A stretch of 64,000 bases of DNA from Zantedeschia hybrid cultivar (Eukaryota > Streptophyta > Magnoliopsida > Alismatales > Araceae). The stretch covers positions 1,560,001 through 1,624,000 of the forward strand of contig JARZZO010000003.1 of the NCBI GenBank assembly GCA_030544215.1, given 5' to 3'. Shown piece by piece: positions 24,011-34,956 of this stretch (its first letter is position 1; the number at the start of each line of letters is the position of its first letter). Below the pieces are notes generated by a model. The model did no database searches. It saw only the letters and a program-made list of their open reading frames with translations, and was not told the DNA's origin. The position numbers and the translations under genes are program-made.

Positions 24011-25150
24011 TTCATTGAGTTGAGAGACCATTTCAGTTTGGCGTTTGTAACATATGATCTTTGCTCGAATAATTTAAAAAAATAATAAAAAAGAGAGTAT
24101 GTCTTCTAAAGACCAGCACTTTGTGCATGTTGAGCCTCTCACAGAAATATCTAACTCAAGCTTCTAGTTTTGCAGAAATATTATTCAATGTTGTTTCACT
24201 TTAAAAAGACTAACGGTACCTTCCATCTGTTGCTAGCTTAAGGAAGGCTTCTCTCTCTCTCTCACAGTCTGTTTACACGTGCTGATCCTTAGTTATTTTT
24301 GACTCAGCTATTTTCATGGATCGATACCACGTTGATGATTTTTTTCTTAGAAGATTATGACTGATTCGAAGACCGGTCTAAAGACTAATCTCGTCATGCA
24401 TGCATCCCTTTGCACGGGCTTACTTCTGCAACACTTCAAATCCTGGGAACACAAGTCGTGGCTGATGGGTGTGTAACGCGTTTAGGAATTAGATAATTAG
24501 TGCTTTACCAAGAACCGGGTTTCATATAACGATATACTTCTGGCAATTTGGATACATGACAATGACACAGAACATTTCTATAATTCTAACTGAGATAATT
24601 GATCCAGATGTTCCTGGTGTCACCTTGAATGGCAACATGGCTTTTTCTTCCTCTTTTTTTCTTTTAAATAGCCGGCAGGTAGATGGTGTCCGTCAGTGAT
24701 GAAACTTGTCCATAGAATGGCGCCAGTCTGAAATTTTGTGCTTTCTTGTGGTAGTGAACAACTAAGATGGTGGGTGTTCATCTAGAAGGAAGTATCTTTT
24801 CTACTCGTCTCCATGGGGCCAAGAAATATTACCATTTCCCTTTTGTTATGCGCTGAACTTTCCCTTGGATGATACAAAAAAAAAAAAAAAAATGGTTTAG
24901 AGTGAATGCATGAAGATTCTACAATAAATTAATTACCTCTCTATTTGACTGTTTTCCATAGCAATAAATGGAACAAAGGTTTAGGGTTTAATCAACAACT
25001 GATAGCTAGAAGTCCAATTATGGTTTATTCCACAAGTTCTCATATACTCTTGATATATGATCCATACAGTTGAACTTCTATAATTTGCACCTTGGGGACT
25101 TCAAGCTCTAATCAAACAACTGAAGCCAAGCACATACAGGAGAATCTTTA
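24011..25150. other. AT-rich intergenic DNA
   Basis: No supported gene or repeat seen. Confidence 0.4.
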
Positions 25151-25153
25151 GCC

Positions 25154-25300
25154 ACAGTATCATGCTCCTCGCTCAGTATGGGATCCCAATATCTCGAAAA
25201 TGGAGGGCATGCATCACAGTATGTATCGTGTTCCACTCTCAATGTGGGATCATAATATCTTGTAATATTGAGGGGTATCACAGTATCATGCTTCCCTATC
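25154..25300. repeat. Diverged tandem repeat, unit about 64 bp, 2.3 copies
   Basis: CACAGTATCATGCTCC, CACAGTATGTATCGTGTTCC and CACAGTATCATGCTTCC start successive units. Each is followed by a YTCARTRTGGGATC...AATATCT pattern in the first two. Confidence 0.6.
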
Positions 25301-26447
25301 AAATTTATTTAACGGATTACACTCGACAAACTAGAGTATTCACATCATTAGAAACTGTTTAGGTTCACCTAAAGTTAGATGTTAACATTAATTGTGACAT
25401 GATAAATAAGTTGCCGGCCTTGCACTTTCCAAACTATTTTCATATAGGTGGAGTCGCATTCTCGAAAAGTAGCCCAAACTACTGAAGCGGCCATCTGTGA
25501 TAACAGAAGACATCATGTAAAATTATAGACTCTTCTAATTATTCATCAATCAAGAGGTCCACAAGCACGTATATACAGTGCAGAAGAGGCATTAAGAAAA
25601 TTAACATGACACTTCATTTTCTTAGCCTTCTTCACACAATTGACCTAACACTTCTGTAAATATCTTTGTTCAATGATCATAGGAGATGGATGCAGTGCCT
25701 CCATGAAAGGGAACCTGGGATTCTTAAACAAGGCTGATAAACGAATGATATATCTTTCTTCTGTTAATCGTGAAGCACTCCAAAAAGGAAGTTGTCGAGA
25801 TCACATTTGAAGTTACCTTTTAATTCTTATCGCTGAACTAGTTAGGCAGGGAAGTATAGCCTTTGTAAGGTGTTCTGAAGAATAAAAAAATTTGGAAGTT
25901 ATTGAGTGGATGATGTCATCCTTGGATGTATATATAACTCGGTGCATGACTTGCATGCATTAATATTATTCATTCTTGCCTATATATAATTTGTTGCATG
26001 ACTTGCGTGCATTGTTTTGGCATATACTTTATGAAATTTGCATGTAAATGAACGTCTCACAAAGGTCATCTTCAAATAAAACAGGAATATGTGAAAAGGA
26101 ACAAGTTACAGTATGATGAAGTGGCTATAGCCCTCTTGTATAATGAAAAAATGAATGAAATCAATGAGCTTGTTCCATTTGAGAGTGCAGTAAGAAAAAA
26201 AAGATTAAAAGAATTTGATGAACGCAGTAGCGGCCACTTCAGTTTAGCTTCCATGGCATTTGATTAGACAAGTTTTTTAAAGGAAAAAACGATTGCTCTT
26301 CTAGCACTGTAACAAGTATTCCTGTGCATCTTTTGAATGTCCACATTTTCTAATCTTTACCTTACTTGTTTAGTGGGAGAATGGTGGGTTAGCACCATCT
26401 TCTAGTTCAATGTCACAGCATCAAGATGCGTATACGATTGCTTAGAC
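25301..26447. other. AT-rich intergenic DNA
   Basis: No supported gene. A short internal repetition, TTGCATGACTTGC(A/G)TGCATT, occurs around 25945-26010. Confidence 0.4.
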
Positions 26448-26450
26448 TAA

Positions 26451-26782
26451 AGGGTTGTTTGTTTTAGTGTAAAACTTTGTAAATCATCGGTTTCAAAATT
26501 TCTGATTTCAGAACAAGTGAATTTTTTTTGTTTTAGGATCATAAAATGTTTGTTTAGTTGTTTGTAAAATAAAATAAGAAGAATGTCTTAATCTTTTTGT
26601 TTTGATTTACAGTGGACCTTTACTGTAAATCAAAACTAGGGAATTAGACTGTCAAGTAAGTAGATAAGATTCAAAAAGAATTTTACTTTACATTATTTTA
26701 CATCATTACAAACAACTGAAAGCACTGTAAAATGAAATAATTATTTTAAATTACGCGATTTTACATTAAAACAAATAACCCT
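26451..26782. mobile_element. Tourist-like (PIF/Harbinger) MITE
   Basis: A terminal inverted repeat of more than 20 bp starts AGGGTTGTTTGTTTTAGTG at the left and ends ATTAAAACAAATAACCCT at the right. It is flanked on both sides by the trinucleotide TAA (26448-26450 and 26783-26785), the usual PIF/Harbinger target duplication. It is 332 bp long with no coding capacity. Confidence 0.75.
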
Positions 26783-26999
26783 TAAGCATTAGTTGGTTAA
26801 TTATGAGCTTGAAAAAAGGCGAACAATATTTCGTCAGTTGAATGGTAGAAGGGAACGCTACTCACGGTGTTAAGAGAAAGTTATCTTACTTTATAGAGTA
26901 CGCTCCTGCCAAAATGCATATAAATGAGAAATTTATGTTTTTCCCGTGGTAGATGATAGTGGGGTTTATACTTCTAATGTAATATTTTATGTTTTATAC

Positions 27000-27595
27000 A
27001 TCAATCCTAACTCAATTCATGTCAGAGACTCCTCAACCCTAATTCAACCCAACCCAACCCACCATCCAACCTAACTTCTTCAACCGTAATCTAACCCGTC
27101 TAACAATGCCCCAACTCAAACCAACCCATGTAACCCAAACTTCATCGGGTTAGGTCGGGTTGAGTCGGGTTATATTCTTAATGGCCTATATTTTTAACTT
27201 TTCTTTCTTACTAATAAAATTTCATGTATAAAAGTACGAGTAAATTTATGTATCTACTTTAACAAAATAATAAAAAAGAAGGTAGACACATAGTTACATG
27301 ATTATTATTTGAGAACATCATTGTTCATATTATAAATTATATTTGTATTCAATGATATAAAATTAAATGAAACATATTCTAATTATCTACGCTATCATTT
27401 ATATATATTAACATCGAATTCGGATTAGGTCGGGTTGGCCAAACCTCAACCCAATCCAACTCATGTAAAGTCGGGTTGAAAGAACCCCCAACCCTAATCC
27501 AACCCAGCCCTAACTTGATAAGTTTCAATCCGACCTAATTATCGGGTTGACCCATTCGGGTTCGAGTTAACCCACCCAAAATTACAGCCCTAATT
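27000..27595. repeat. AACCC/GGGTT-rich repeat, probably a MITE
   Basis: Many CAACCC/AACCCAACCC words sit on the left and GGGTTAGGTCGGGTTG words in the middle, then CCCACCCAAAATTACAGCCCTAA at the right. The CAGCCCTAA end is typical of plant hAT-type MITEs. The left border is unclear. It is not telomeric: the words are irregular rather than exact CCCTAAA repeats. Confidence 0.4.
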
Positions 27596-27974
27596 TGGTT
27601 TGTGCATGCGGCCAATAGGTTCGAACCTACAGCTTCCTTCCTGATTGGGAGGGCATCCTAATCATCTTTAGCAACAGCTAGCGCGGGGTATTCAACATGA
27701 TATTTTAGTCAAAACTAGAAATTTAGATCACTAGTGTTCATCAAAAAATCGAAGTTCCTTCATTAATTTGATTGTGTACCAGTAATCTCCTATTGAACAC
27801 ATAGCAAAGTAGGACCTAACAGCATGATTATTAATCTTCTATCTAACAAACTCTCTTTATTGTAATTTCCTCCATTTATGGGAAATACATGAAAACGTAC
27901 ACATTTATTTTGTACTGCCAAGTATAAATTAGTTTAGTTAAGTTGAATCCCATGTGCAAGGCTCGCTACAGGAA

Positions 27975-28398
27975 GTAAAGTTGTGCACAGTACTTCGGTT
28001 CAGTTTGATTTTGAGGAAAATTTCTTTCAGCTGAACCAAATTGAACACATGGAAGGAATCACATTTAAAAACAAGTTCAATTTATTTTAAACTAAAAACT
28101 TATATTTCACATTATAGATAATATATATATATATTGTACATTTGTAATTAAATTAACATTAGAAATATATGCATTTATACATATATATGTATATGACACT
28201 AACTTTTAAAACATTTTACTTGTATATATAATATTTATAAATATATATTTATAATAAACCTATTTTGTATGATATTTGAGTTTGGTTCGACTTCACATGT
28301 TTGTGAAATCAAATCGAACACACTTTCAAAACGAATCAAACAAAACCTCACAGTCTAGTTCAAATTTTCGATTTAAATTAAACTATGTACAACCTTCA
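27975..28398. repeat. AT-rich MITE-like repeat
   Basis: It begins AAGTTGTGCACAGTACTTCGG and ends AAACTATGTACAACCTT, which are approximate inverted repeats. A second inner pair (TTTGATTTTGAGG / TTCAAATTTTCGATTT) supports an inverted structure. No target duplication is evident. Confidence 0.35.
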
Positions 28399-28432
28399 TA
28401 TTAAGAGAGAAGATAATGCATATATCTCATAG

Positions 28433-28740
28433 GAGTAATATTTTCTGCAATATTTGATGCATCGCAATTGCAATACTTTGGATGCTGCGGTTTGATCACT
28501 GTGTCGGGCATGCGCCTGCACACGCCAAGCATATACGGGCGCGCACTTATGGGGTCATTCGTGGTGCTTGCGTATGAGATGTCGGATCACACTCCACATA
28601 TTTTATTTTATTATTATTATCTTTTTGACTCAAGTGATCAGAATGGACGGTAAGTTAGATTGGTCTCCAAATTCAACTTTTTTTAAATAAAAAAATTTGA
28701 GTGGATTGTAATATCTCAAACATTGCAGCAAGTATTATTA
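28433..28740. mobile_element. Mutator-like MITE, family GAGTAATACTTGCTGCA, copy 3
   Basis: Left end GAGTAATATTTTCTGCAATA and right end CATTGCAGCAAGTATTATTA are inverted. Flanking 9-mers ATCTCATAG (28424-28432) and ATCTCACAG (28741-28749) match at 8 of 9. The right end plus flank is duplicated once more around 28828-28890. Confidence 0.7.
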
Positions 28741-28776
28741 ATCTCACAGAGCGGTAGATGTAAATTGTAAATCTGG

Positions 28777-29159
28777 GCCGGTTTGTTTCGAGAATAATTG
28801 TAGAATAGGACGCGTTATAAAAAAAAATTGAGTGGACTGTAATATCTCAAACATTGCAGCAAGTATTACTAATCTCACAGAGCTGTAGGTGTTTGTTTTG
28901 AGAATAATTGTAGAATAGGATGCGTTATTCTGCACTATTTCATTTATTCGATTTGGGAGTCTGGACGCGTTATTCTTTATTATTTTGAGTGCGGACGCGT
29001 TATTCTTTGAATAAGTAGAATAAATCATCCACCTAAAAAATAAGAACTATTTATTTTGATGAGCTACTTATTCCATCTAAAGTGAATTTTTATCGTTTTA
29101 GTAATAAGAGATACGAAAATGAGAAACACAAAATACTACGTCTACAAAACAAACCGGCC
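28777..29159. repeat. MITE-like element, TIR GGCCGGTTTGTTT
   Basis: GGCCGGTTTGTTT at 28777 is matched by AAACAAACCGGCC ending at 29159, a perfect 13-bp inverted repeat. The interior contains three ACGCGTTATTCT-type words. No clear target duplication was found. Confidence 0.5.
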
Positions 29160-30037
29160 TTAAGAGTGTCCAATGGGCCGGACCCGGCCAGCCCGCAGCT
29201 CTGCTTACAAAGCCCATGGGGGCCGGCCCGGCCCGTCAATCCCACTTGCCCCTTCGTCTCCAGACGATACGCGCACCACATTCTTGTCCTTCGGCTCCGC
29301 TCGGCGCTCCTCAACGCACGCCGTCGTCTTCGCCATTCCAACCCGCCGCCGCTTTTCCTCTACGCCCGCACCCGAAGCCGCACCGGCCTCCGCTCGTGCG
29401 TGAACCAGTTGCCGCTAGCCCTGTCCCGGCTTCTCTCACGCGCTCGCCGCCGCCCTCGTCTCCCTCCTGGCCAGCACCTGCTACCGTCCGGGCCCCCGTG
29501 CACCCCGCAGCGCCGCTCGTTTCCCTTATCCATGTGCTTGCCACCACCAGCACTCCGGTGGGCTCCCCGCTGCACGATCACCGCAATGGCAAGCGGGGGC
29601 AGCGCTGGCAGGCAGTAGGAGATGGAAGGGGCGATCTGCAGGGGAGTCGCCGGTGGGATGCAGGAGAGGAAGGAGCGATCTTCGTTGGCAGCGCCGGCGA
29701 GCAGCAGGAGACGGCAAGGGGCGAGCTGAGGCGACACCGTCCGGCACTAGGAAAGGGAAGCGGCGATCCGCAGGGGCGGCGCCGGCCGGTTGCAAGAGAG
29801 GTAAGGGGCTAGCTCGGGCGGCACCGTCAAGAAGCAAGAAAACGCAAGCGGCAGGGTGAGCAGGGGCAGCGGCGACACAGGTGGGCGGGCGAGAGAGCCG
29901 CCGCTTGGTTAGTGACTTAGTGTTTAGGACCCGGCGGGCTAGCGGCGGGCTCTTCAGTTGGGCCGATTTTGGCCCACGGGCTTCCGGGCTCCGCCTGAAA
30001 CTTGGCCCATGGCTGGCCCGGCCTGTTGACAGCCCTA
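29160..30037. mobile_element. GC-rich hAT-like non-autonomous element, possibly carrying captured DNA
   Basis: The left end TTAAGAGTGTCCAATGGGCC and the reverse complement of the right end (TTAGGGCTGTCAACAGGCC) are similar. Both are followed by GGCCGGACCC/GGCCGGGCC-type subterminal repeats, as in plant hAT elements starting TAGGGNTGTCAA. The interior (about 29260-29880) is strongly GC-rich with open frames on both strands but no recognisable domain. A gene 5' region may have been captured. No 8-bp duplication is clear. Confidence 0.45.
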
Positions 30038-30393
30038 AGCCCAGGTGATGGATCAGCTCCCGGGGTTCTTCTCCGAGCTTGAGTTGGAGGAGGCGGTGGC
30101 CATGGAGAAGGGGGGAAAAGATCACAAGTGATCCAAGAGATTGGCTTCCGCCCACCCCCCTCTACGAGTGTTCTTCTCTATCTCGTCCGCCTCTGCCGCC
30201 TCTCTGCAGAAGGGATGATCTACAGATACCTGTGAGTTTGATTCCAACGGAGAACTGCCTCCTGATATATGTATTGTTGATGATGCAGCTTGGCATTTCT
30301 TACGTGCTCCTTCTTGCCCGCATGCCAGCAAAACCTTGGCTCATCCAATTTTCTGGTTCCTTGTCCAATCTGCAGGTCGAGGTCGGCTGCTCT

Positions 30394-30893
30394 ATGGCGG
30401 CCGCCGAAGTTGGGGTCTGGCTTCGCGGGCAGAGGACGGGAGGCGGTATGTGATGTGTCATGCGTTTTTTTTTTAAAAATAACTGAGGATTCTTTCTTCT
30501 AACTAATGTTGTTGGGGCTTTCATGTTTGCGAGTTTGTAGTGTTAATTTTACTGTGAAAGGCTTCTCCTTTGATTTCAGGTTTTGCTATTTCAGGTGTCT
30601 GGAAATGGGGGGGAAGAGAAGGCAATCCTAAGAAGCTTGATGGCATTCTCTTCAAGTAAGTAGGTTTTTCTTCTTTGTTGACAGAAGGCAACACAAGTTT
30701 TGTGGTACACTTTGAGTCTTTTATGATGGTCCGAGTATTGAAGGCTGTGCTGGTTTGTACTGTAGAGCTGGCTGTGGGTTATTCTGAACTTGGTTGTAAT
30801 GCTAGTTTGAGAGTTTTAATTCAATTCTTGTTTTTGAGCATCAGGAAGGATAGGACGCGTATGGGTGCATACGTTGGAAAGAACAAGGACTAA
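30394..30893 (+). CDS. Tentative spliced small ORF, 58 codons, function unknown
   Basis: Three exons, 30394-30445, 30580-30655 and 30845-30893, join in frame with GT-AG borders (CG|GTATG, TTTCAG|G, AA|GTAAGT, ATCAG|G). They give a basic, glycine-rich protein with VWKWGGREGNPKKLDGILF and KDRTRMGAYVGKNKD before TAA. The frame stays open upstream to 30376, where TCTGCAG could be another acceptor, so these may be the last exons of a longer gene. I do not recognise the family. It lies just downstream of a GC-rich transposon-like island, which may supply its promoter. The consistent splicing is the only argument for it. Confidence 0.4.
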
Positions 30894-31848
30894 CATTGAA
30901 AGCGTGTGTTTCAAAAGGTTGGAAGATGATTTATTTTTCCCTTCACTTCCTAAAAGCATCTGTTACTTGTGAATTCATATAGGGAAGTGGAGTGGAGGAA
31001 TTAAATAGAAGAGACAACCTCACACACATGAAAATGAAAGTGGGATTAGAGAGTGAGAAGGTTGGGAAGAATAAAACAGATGATAAATAGCAATTTAGAA
31101 TCTTAGAGTCTAGAGACACCAACTTCTTTTAAACTTACTTAATTACAAGAAGATAAATTAGAAGAGAAAATAGATGAACAAAGAAGTGCGAGGTAAGAGA
31201 GAGGGAGGGGTTGAGAGAGTCTTCTTAAATGAATGCTTTACATTCATTTTTTTTTTTTTGATCATCTCTTTGTAGTGGTATAGCTAAGTTAGATGGATAT
31301 GATCACCGTAACAAGATCTTGCAATGACTTCATAGCTCATCTACTCCTTCTGTGACCAAGTTATTGCATTTGATATGAAAGAGTTATACTCAAAATAAGT
31401 GATCCAAGGGACCAAACTAGTTTTAACGATCTGAAAAGGCGAGCAGTTGCACATGTTGGATTAATCTATAGACCATTGTAGATGTACTAGTGAAGATGTG
31501 TTGCATATCGATGTATGTTAATTTTCAGTTTACTTTGGTGGTGGAGCAGATGGCTGTGGATTAGGATTATGAAAATGGGATTTTTTTTCCTCTTTGGTGG
31601 TAGGTACTGTCAACTAAAATAATGTCAGTGATATAGTGCTGTACTTTATCTGAATATCTTGGACAGCCATTATATCAAGTTCTTTGCTGTGGCTTTTGTA
31701 GGACTTATTGGTTATTCTATGTAGGGATTAAAGAGCATAACATTGGAGATTGTAAGAAATTGTGTTTATAGGAGGTGTCACTGAACTACATATTAAGCAA
31801 GATACGGAATAGAGCTCATTCAGTAGGTCTTATCTCTTGTTTCTCTGA
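30894..31848. other. AT-rich intergenic DNA
   Basis: No supported gene. A small tandem duplication of GAGCTCATTCAG(C/T)AGGTC occurs at about 31811 and 31887, at the 5' edge of the LINE B copy. Confidence 0.4.
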
Positions 31849-32579
31849 TTGTATGAAATTCTGGTATCTCAAGCATTGAGCAGGATGTTGGATAGAGCTC
31901 ATTCAGCAGGTCTTATCTCTGGTTTCTCAATCCACAAACATAGGCCCCAGATCACCCATCTTCAATATGCTGATGATACAATTCTTTTGTCTCTAGTGGT
32001 AAGGAGTAGATCTTTGTGGTCAGACAACTTCTTGCTATTTTTGAGTGGTGTCAGGGCTGAAGGTTAGCCTTCTCAAGGTACAAACTGTTGACATTAACTT
32101 GGAGTCTTCGAGAGTTGAAAGGGCAATTAGGATTTTGGGTTGCAAGGTTGGGGCCTTTCCTACTACCTATTTGGGCCTTCATCCATCAAGGAGTGCTATT
32201 TTTACCAGAGATTGGGTGATTGTTATTGACAGGATGGAGAGAAGGCTTGCTGGTTGGAAGGCAAAACTATTATCCTGTGTGGGTAGACTGGTGCTTTACA
32301 AGATAGTGCTTTCCTCTAACCCTTTTTACTTTCTTTCTTTGTTTCGCATCCCTAGAGGGGTTTGCCAAGAGATTGGACTCTATTCAATGTAGATTTTTTT
32401 GGCATGGCTTTGGGGACATTTATAAAGGCTGGCATGACATCCCTTGGGGTAGAATTTATAAGAGCAAAATGGAAGGTGAGTTGGGAATTCGAAACTTGAG
32501 GGATTTCAATTGTGCCTTGATGTTCAAATGGCCGTGGAAGCTTGGTACAATGGAATTCGGTCTAAGGAAGGAGATGATC

Positions 32580-32809
32580 CAAGGATGGCAGTACCGGTAC
32601 CGGTACCGGTATCGGTGGGTACCGGTACCGGTACGTACCGGTCCGGTACCGGCCGGTATCGGCCCGGTACCGGTCGGTACCGGCCCAAAACCAGTCCGGT
32701 ACCGGCCGGTACCGGCCCGGTACCGGTCGGTACCCACGGTACCGGTGCCGGCCGATACCGGTACGTACCGGCCGGTATGTACCGGTATCGGCCGGTACTG
32801 CCATCCATA
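32580..32809. mobile_element. Short hAT element of the GGTACC family, copy a
   Basis: The ends are CAAGGATGGCAGTACCGG and CCGGTACTGCCATCCATA. The exact 8-bp duplication AGATGATC is at 32572-32579 and 32810-32817. The whole 230-bp element is made of overlapping GGTACCGG/CCGGTATCGG words, many of them palindromic. It shares ends with the coding hAT at 39877-44647 and is probably mobilised by that family's transposase. Open frames inside are artefacts of the repeat. Confidence 0.9.
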
Positions 32810-33212
32810 AGATGATCAGTCATAACTATTACAGGGGAGCTAAGGCTATGGAATTTGGTTCCCTCGTCCCATTCTAATGTCTTGCATGTATGTAAGGGCA
32901 TACTTGGCTCCATTAACATTACTAAGGTGGGGAACTTCAGTTGGGAGTGGGTAAAAAAATTGTTTTTGGTTGGATAGATGGTCTGGACCCCCATCCTTGG
33001 TAGAGTTATTCCCTTGACTCTTTCAGCTTACTTCCTCTCCCTCCATGGTATTGGCTAAGGTCTTTTCCCCTAGAGGCGATTCACTTGTTTGCTCTCCTAC
33101 TTTTAGGAGAGCTCTTTTAGATGTGGAAATTAGTTAGCTCTCAAACGTGATGTTCCTTTAGAGGGATTTGTCATTCAAGCCTCCTGCTTTGGGTACGTGG
33201 ATCTGGGCATGG

Positions 33213-33665
33213 CATAGTAGTCAATCCCATCCTGGTCGGGACGTCCCGTCCTAGTGAGAAAACGGGACGGGACTGTTTCTCATCTATCTTGTTTGTTGTC
33301 CCACTCTGTCCCGCCTCGTCCCAATCTGTTCTGGCCCGACCCGGCCCAACCAGAATTTGTATTTTAACCTAAGATTTTCCTAACCATTTAAGCTCCTTGT
33401 AAACTTATTTAGGGGCTTCATTTGATGAATATGCTCCTTTATAACATCATAACTCCATCCTAAATGCTTTTATTGCATTTATTCTGTCTTATTTCTATGT
33501 TTATATATTTGTTTTTCATATTATTTTTTGTATACATATGTTTTATATTTGTTGGAATACATATGGACAAGATTTTGGGACTGGACATTAGAATTGTTTG
33601 GGACATTGGGACGTCCCATCCAGTAGGAAAACGGGATAGGGACCAGAACGGGATTGACAACTATG
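33213..33665. mobile_element. hAT-type MITE, family ATAGTWGTCAATCCC, copy 2
   Basis: Ends CATAGTAGTCAATCCC and GGGATTGACAACTATG with the exact 8-bp duplication GGGCATGG (33205-33212 and 33666-33673). It is inserted in LINE B copy 1, whose frame continues across the empty site. Confidence 0.9.
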
Positions 33666-33741
33666 GGGCATGGAGTAAGGATGGGGTTTTTTCAGTGAAA
33701 TCCACTTACAATATGATTACAGATAATGGCATTAAACAGTC

Positions 33742-34086
33742 TATTATTCTTAGTAGAACTATCAGTTGGGTGAAGGACTGGGGTAAAGCTGCTGCCCTAT
33801 GGGATGCATCAACAGGAGAGCTTATTTCTAGGGCTTGTAATTGGAAAGACTTTTCTCTTTGACTTACTTGTTTTTTCCTTTGAAGCGTCTTTCTCAGCTT
33901 CTATTTTATTTTCTTAATAAAATAGAAAGTCTGTGGGTCTATTTTTCTTTTATTTGCTGTGGCTTGTATGGCCAAGTGCCTTGATGTATGGCCAAGTGCC
34001 TTCTAAAGGTTAGGCCATGGGCCTTCTTTGTAACTTTTTTCTCTTAATGAAATGTGACTTTGTCACCTTCCAAAAAAAAAAAAAAA
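33742..34086 (+). mobile_element. LINE family A, short 3' fragment
   Basis: It contains the last ORF2 codons (WVKDWGKAAALWDAS), the 3' UTR with the family stem-loop (33899-33927, 12-bp stem) and a poly-A tail (34072-34086). The 14-bp duplication GGCATTAAACAGTC is at 33728-33741 and 34087-34100. It is a classic 5'-truncated insertion, here into LINE B. Confidence 0.93.
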
Positions 34087-34660
34087 GGCATTAAACAGTC
34101 AATTTTTGGGCCAGTTTGGGGAGTTGGATCCCCTTTGAAGGTAAAATTTCTCTTGTGGAGAGTGGCCGACGGCAGGCTTCCGACAAGGGATCGGCTTTTC
34201 CCATTCTTACCGGACAAGTGGACATTCCCTCCTCTTGTTATCTTTGTGCTTCCTACGTGGAATCTTTGGATCACTTGCTGCTCGGCTTCCCCTATTCCCT
34301 CTCTGTTTGGTCGGGTCTCTTCTCCAAATTAGGACAGCTTTGGATCCCTTTCTCCTCGGTCAAAGAAATGTTGATGGGATGTCATACACCTTGGTCCCAG
34401 CCTGGTGATAAGAAAGTCTGGTGGATGGTTCTTGATGCTATCGTTTGGTCCTTATGAGGCAAGAGGAATCTCCGTATTTTCAAGGACAAATGTAGGCAGG
34501 CTAATCTCCTTCATTTGTGAGAAGATTTTAGGGTGCACTGATAGCTCCTGCAGGTCTAGCCCTTTTTTGTTCTTTTGAGGGCTGTTTTAGTTTTTTTTTT
34601 TTTTCCCTTTTTTGGGCATTGCCTGGGCACCTTGTGTTTTTTTCATAAAAGTCCTTTTTG

Positions 34661-34798
34661 GAGCAGTGGGCTGTAGCCCAATTGGTACCAGGTAGGGGGG
34701 ATAACGTGGTTCACCCCATGATCGAACCTGGGGGGATGGGGGCTTTTCTAATTAATGTGAACTGTCCCTGCGATTGGGGCAGGGGCCCTCAAAAAAGG
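34661..34798 (+). repeat. tRNA-derived SINE-like sequence
   Basis: GCTGTAGCCCAATTGGTACC resembles a pol III A box region, and GATCGAACCTGGGG about 35 nt further on resembles the B box. The sequence ends in CTCAAAAAAGG. The spacing is as in tRNA-derived SINEs. No target duplication could be confirmed. It lies in the 3' part of LINE B copy 1. Confidence 0.45.
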
Positions 34799-34956
34799 TG
34801 CTTGCTGGGAGATCCTTTTGTAAATTTGGCACTTTGGTTTCTGGAATTCCTTTTGCGATTTTTTATGTCTCCTTTTGTCCATTATACTTGTATTCCCTTT
34901 GTAATGTTTTTCCGTTAATGAATTTATGGTACCATTTTACCAACCACTTAAAAAAG

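Larger units (their letters stand above)
31849..34947 (+). mobile_element. LINE family B copy 1, 5'-truncated and interrupted three times
   Basis: Reverse transcriptase remains from the catalytic box (LQYADDTILL near 31965) through the thumb (YLGLHPSRS, RLAGWKAKLLS, FFWHGFGD) to the zf-RVT region (FGPVWGVGSPLKVKFLLWRVADGRLPTRD as two blocks near 34110-34200). It ends in a short A-run after CCACTT near 34947. Insertions inside it are a GGTACC hAT MITE (32580-32809), an ATAGTTGTCAATCCC MITE (33213-33665) and a LINE A fragment (33742-34086). Removing each at its target duplication restores the order of the LINE reading frame. Frameshifts show it is dead. Confidence 0.85.

Noticed and set aside
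27000..27595. Possible interstitial telomere repeat (AACCC words)
   Set aside because: Words are irregular AACCC/GGGTTRGGTC, not exact CCCTAAA arrays, and the right end looks like a MITE terminus.
27610..27660. tRNA gene (AGGTTCGAACCTA B-box word)
   Set aside because: Only a B-box-like stretch is present. No acceptor, D or anticodon arms could be placed.
29216..29812. 198-codon Pro/Arg/Ala-rich ORF and its antisense partners
   Set aside because: High GC makes both strands open. No domain, splice context or codon bias supports a protein.
32456..32994. Overlapping open frames on both strands with RYRPVPAGTG-type repeats
   Set aside because: They are translations of the GGTACCGG terminal repeats of a short hAT element, open in several frames at once, not a gene.
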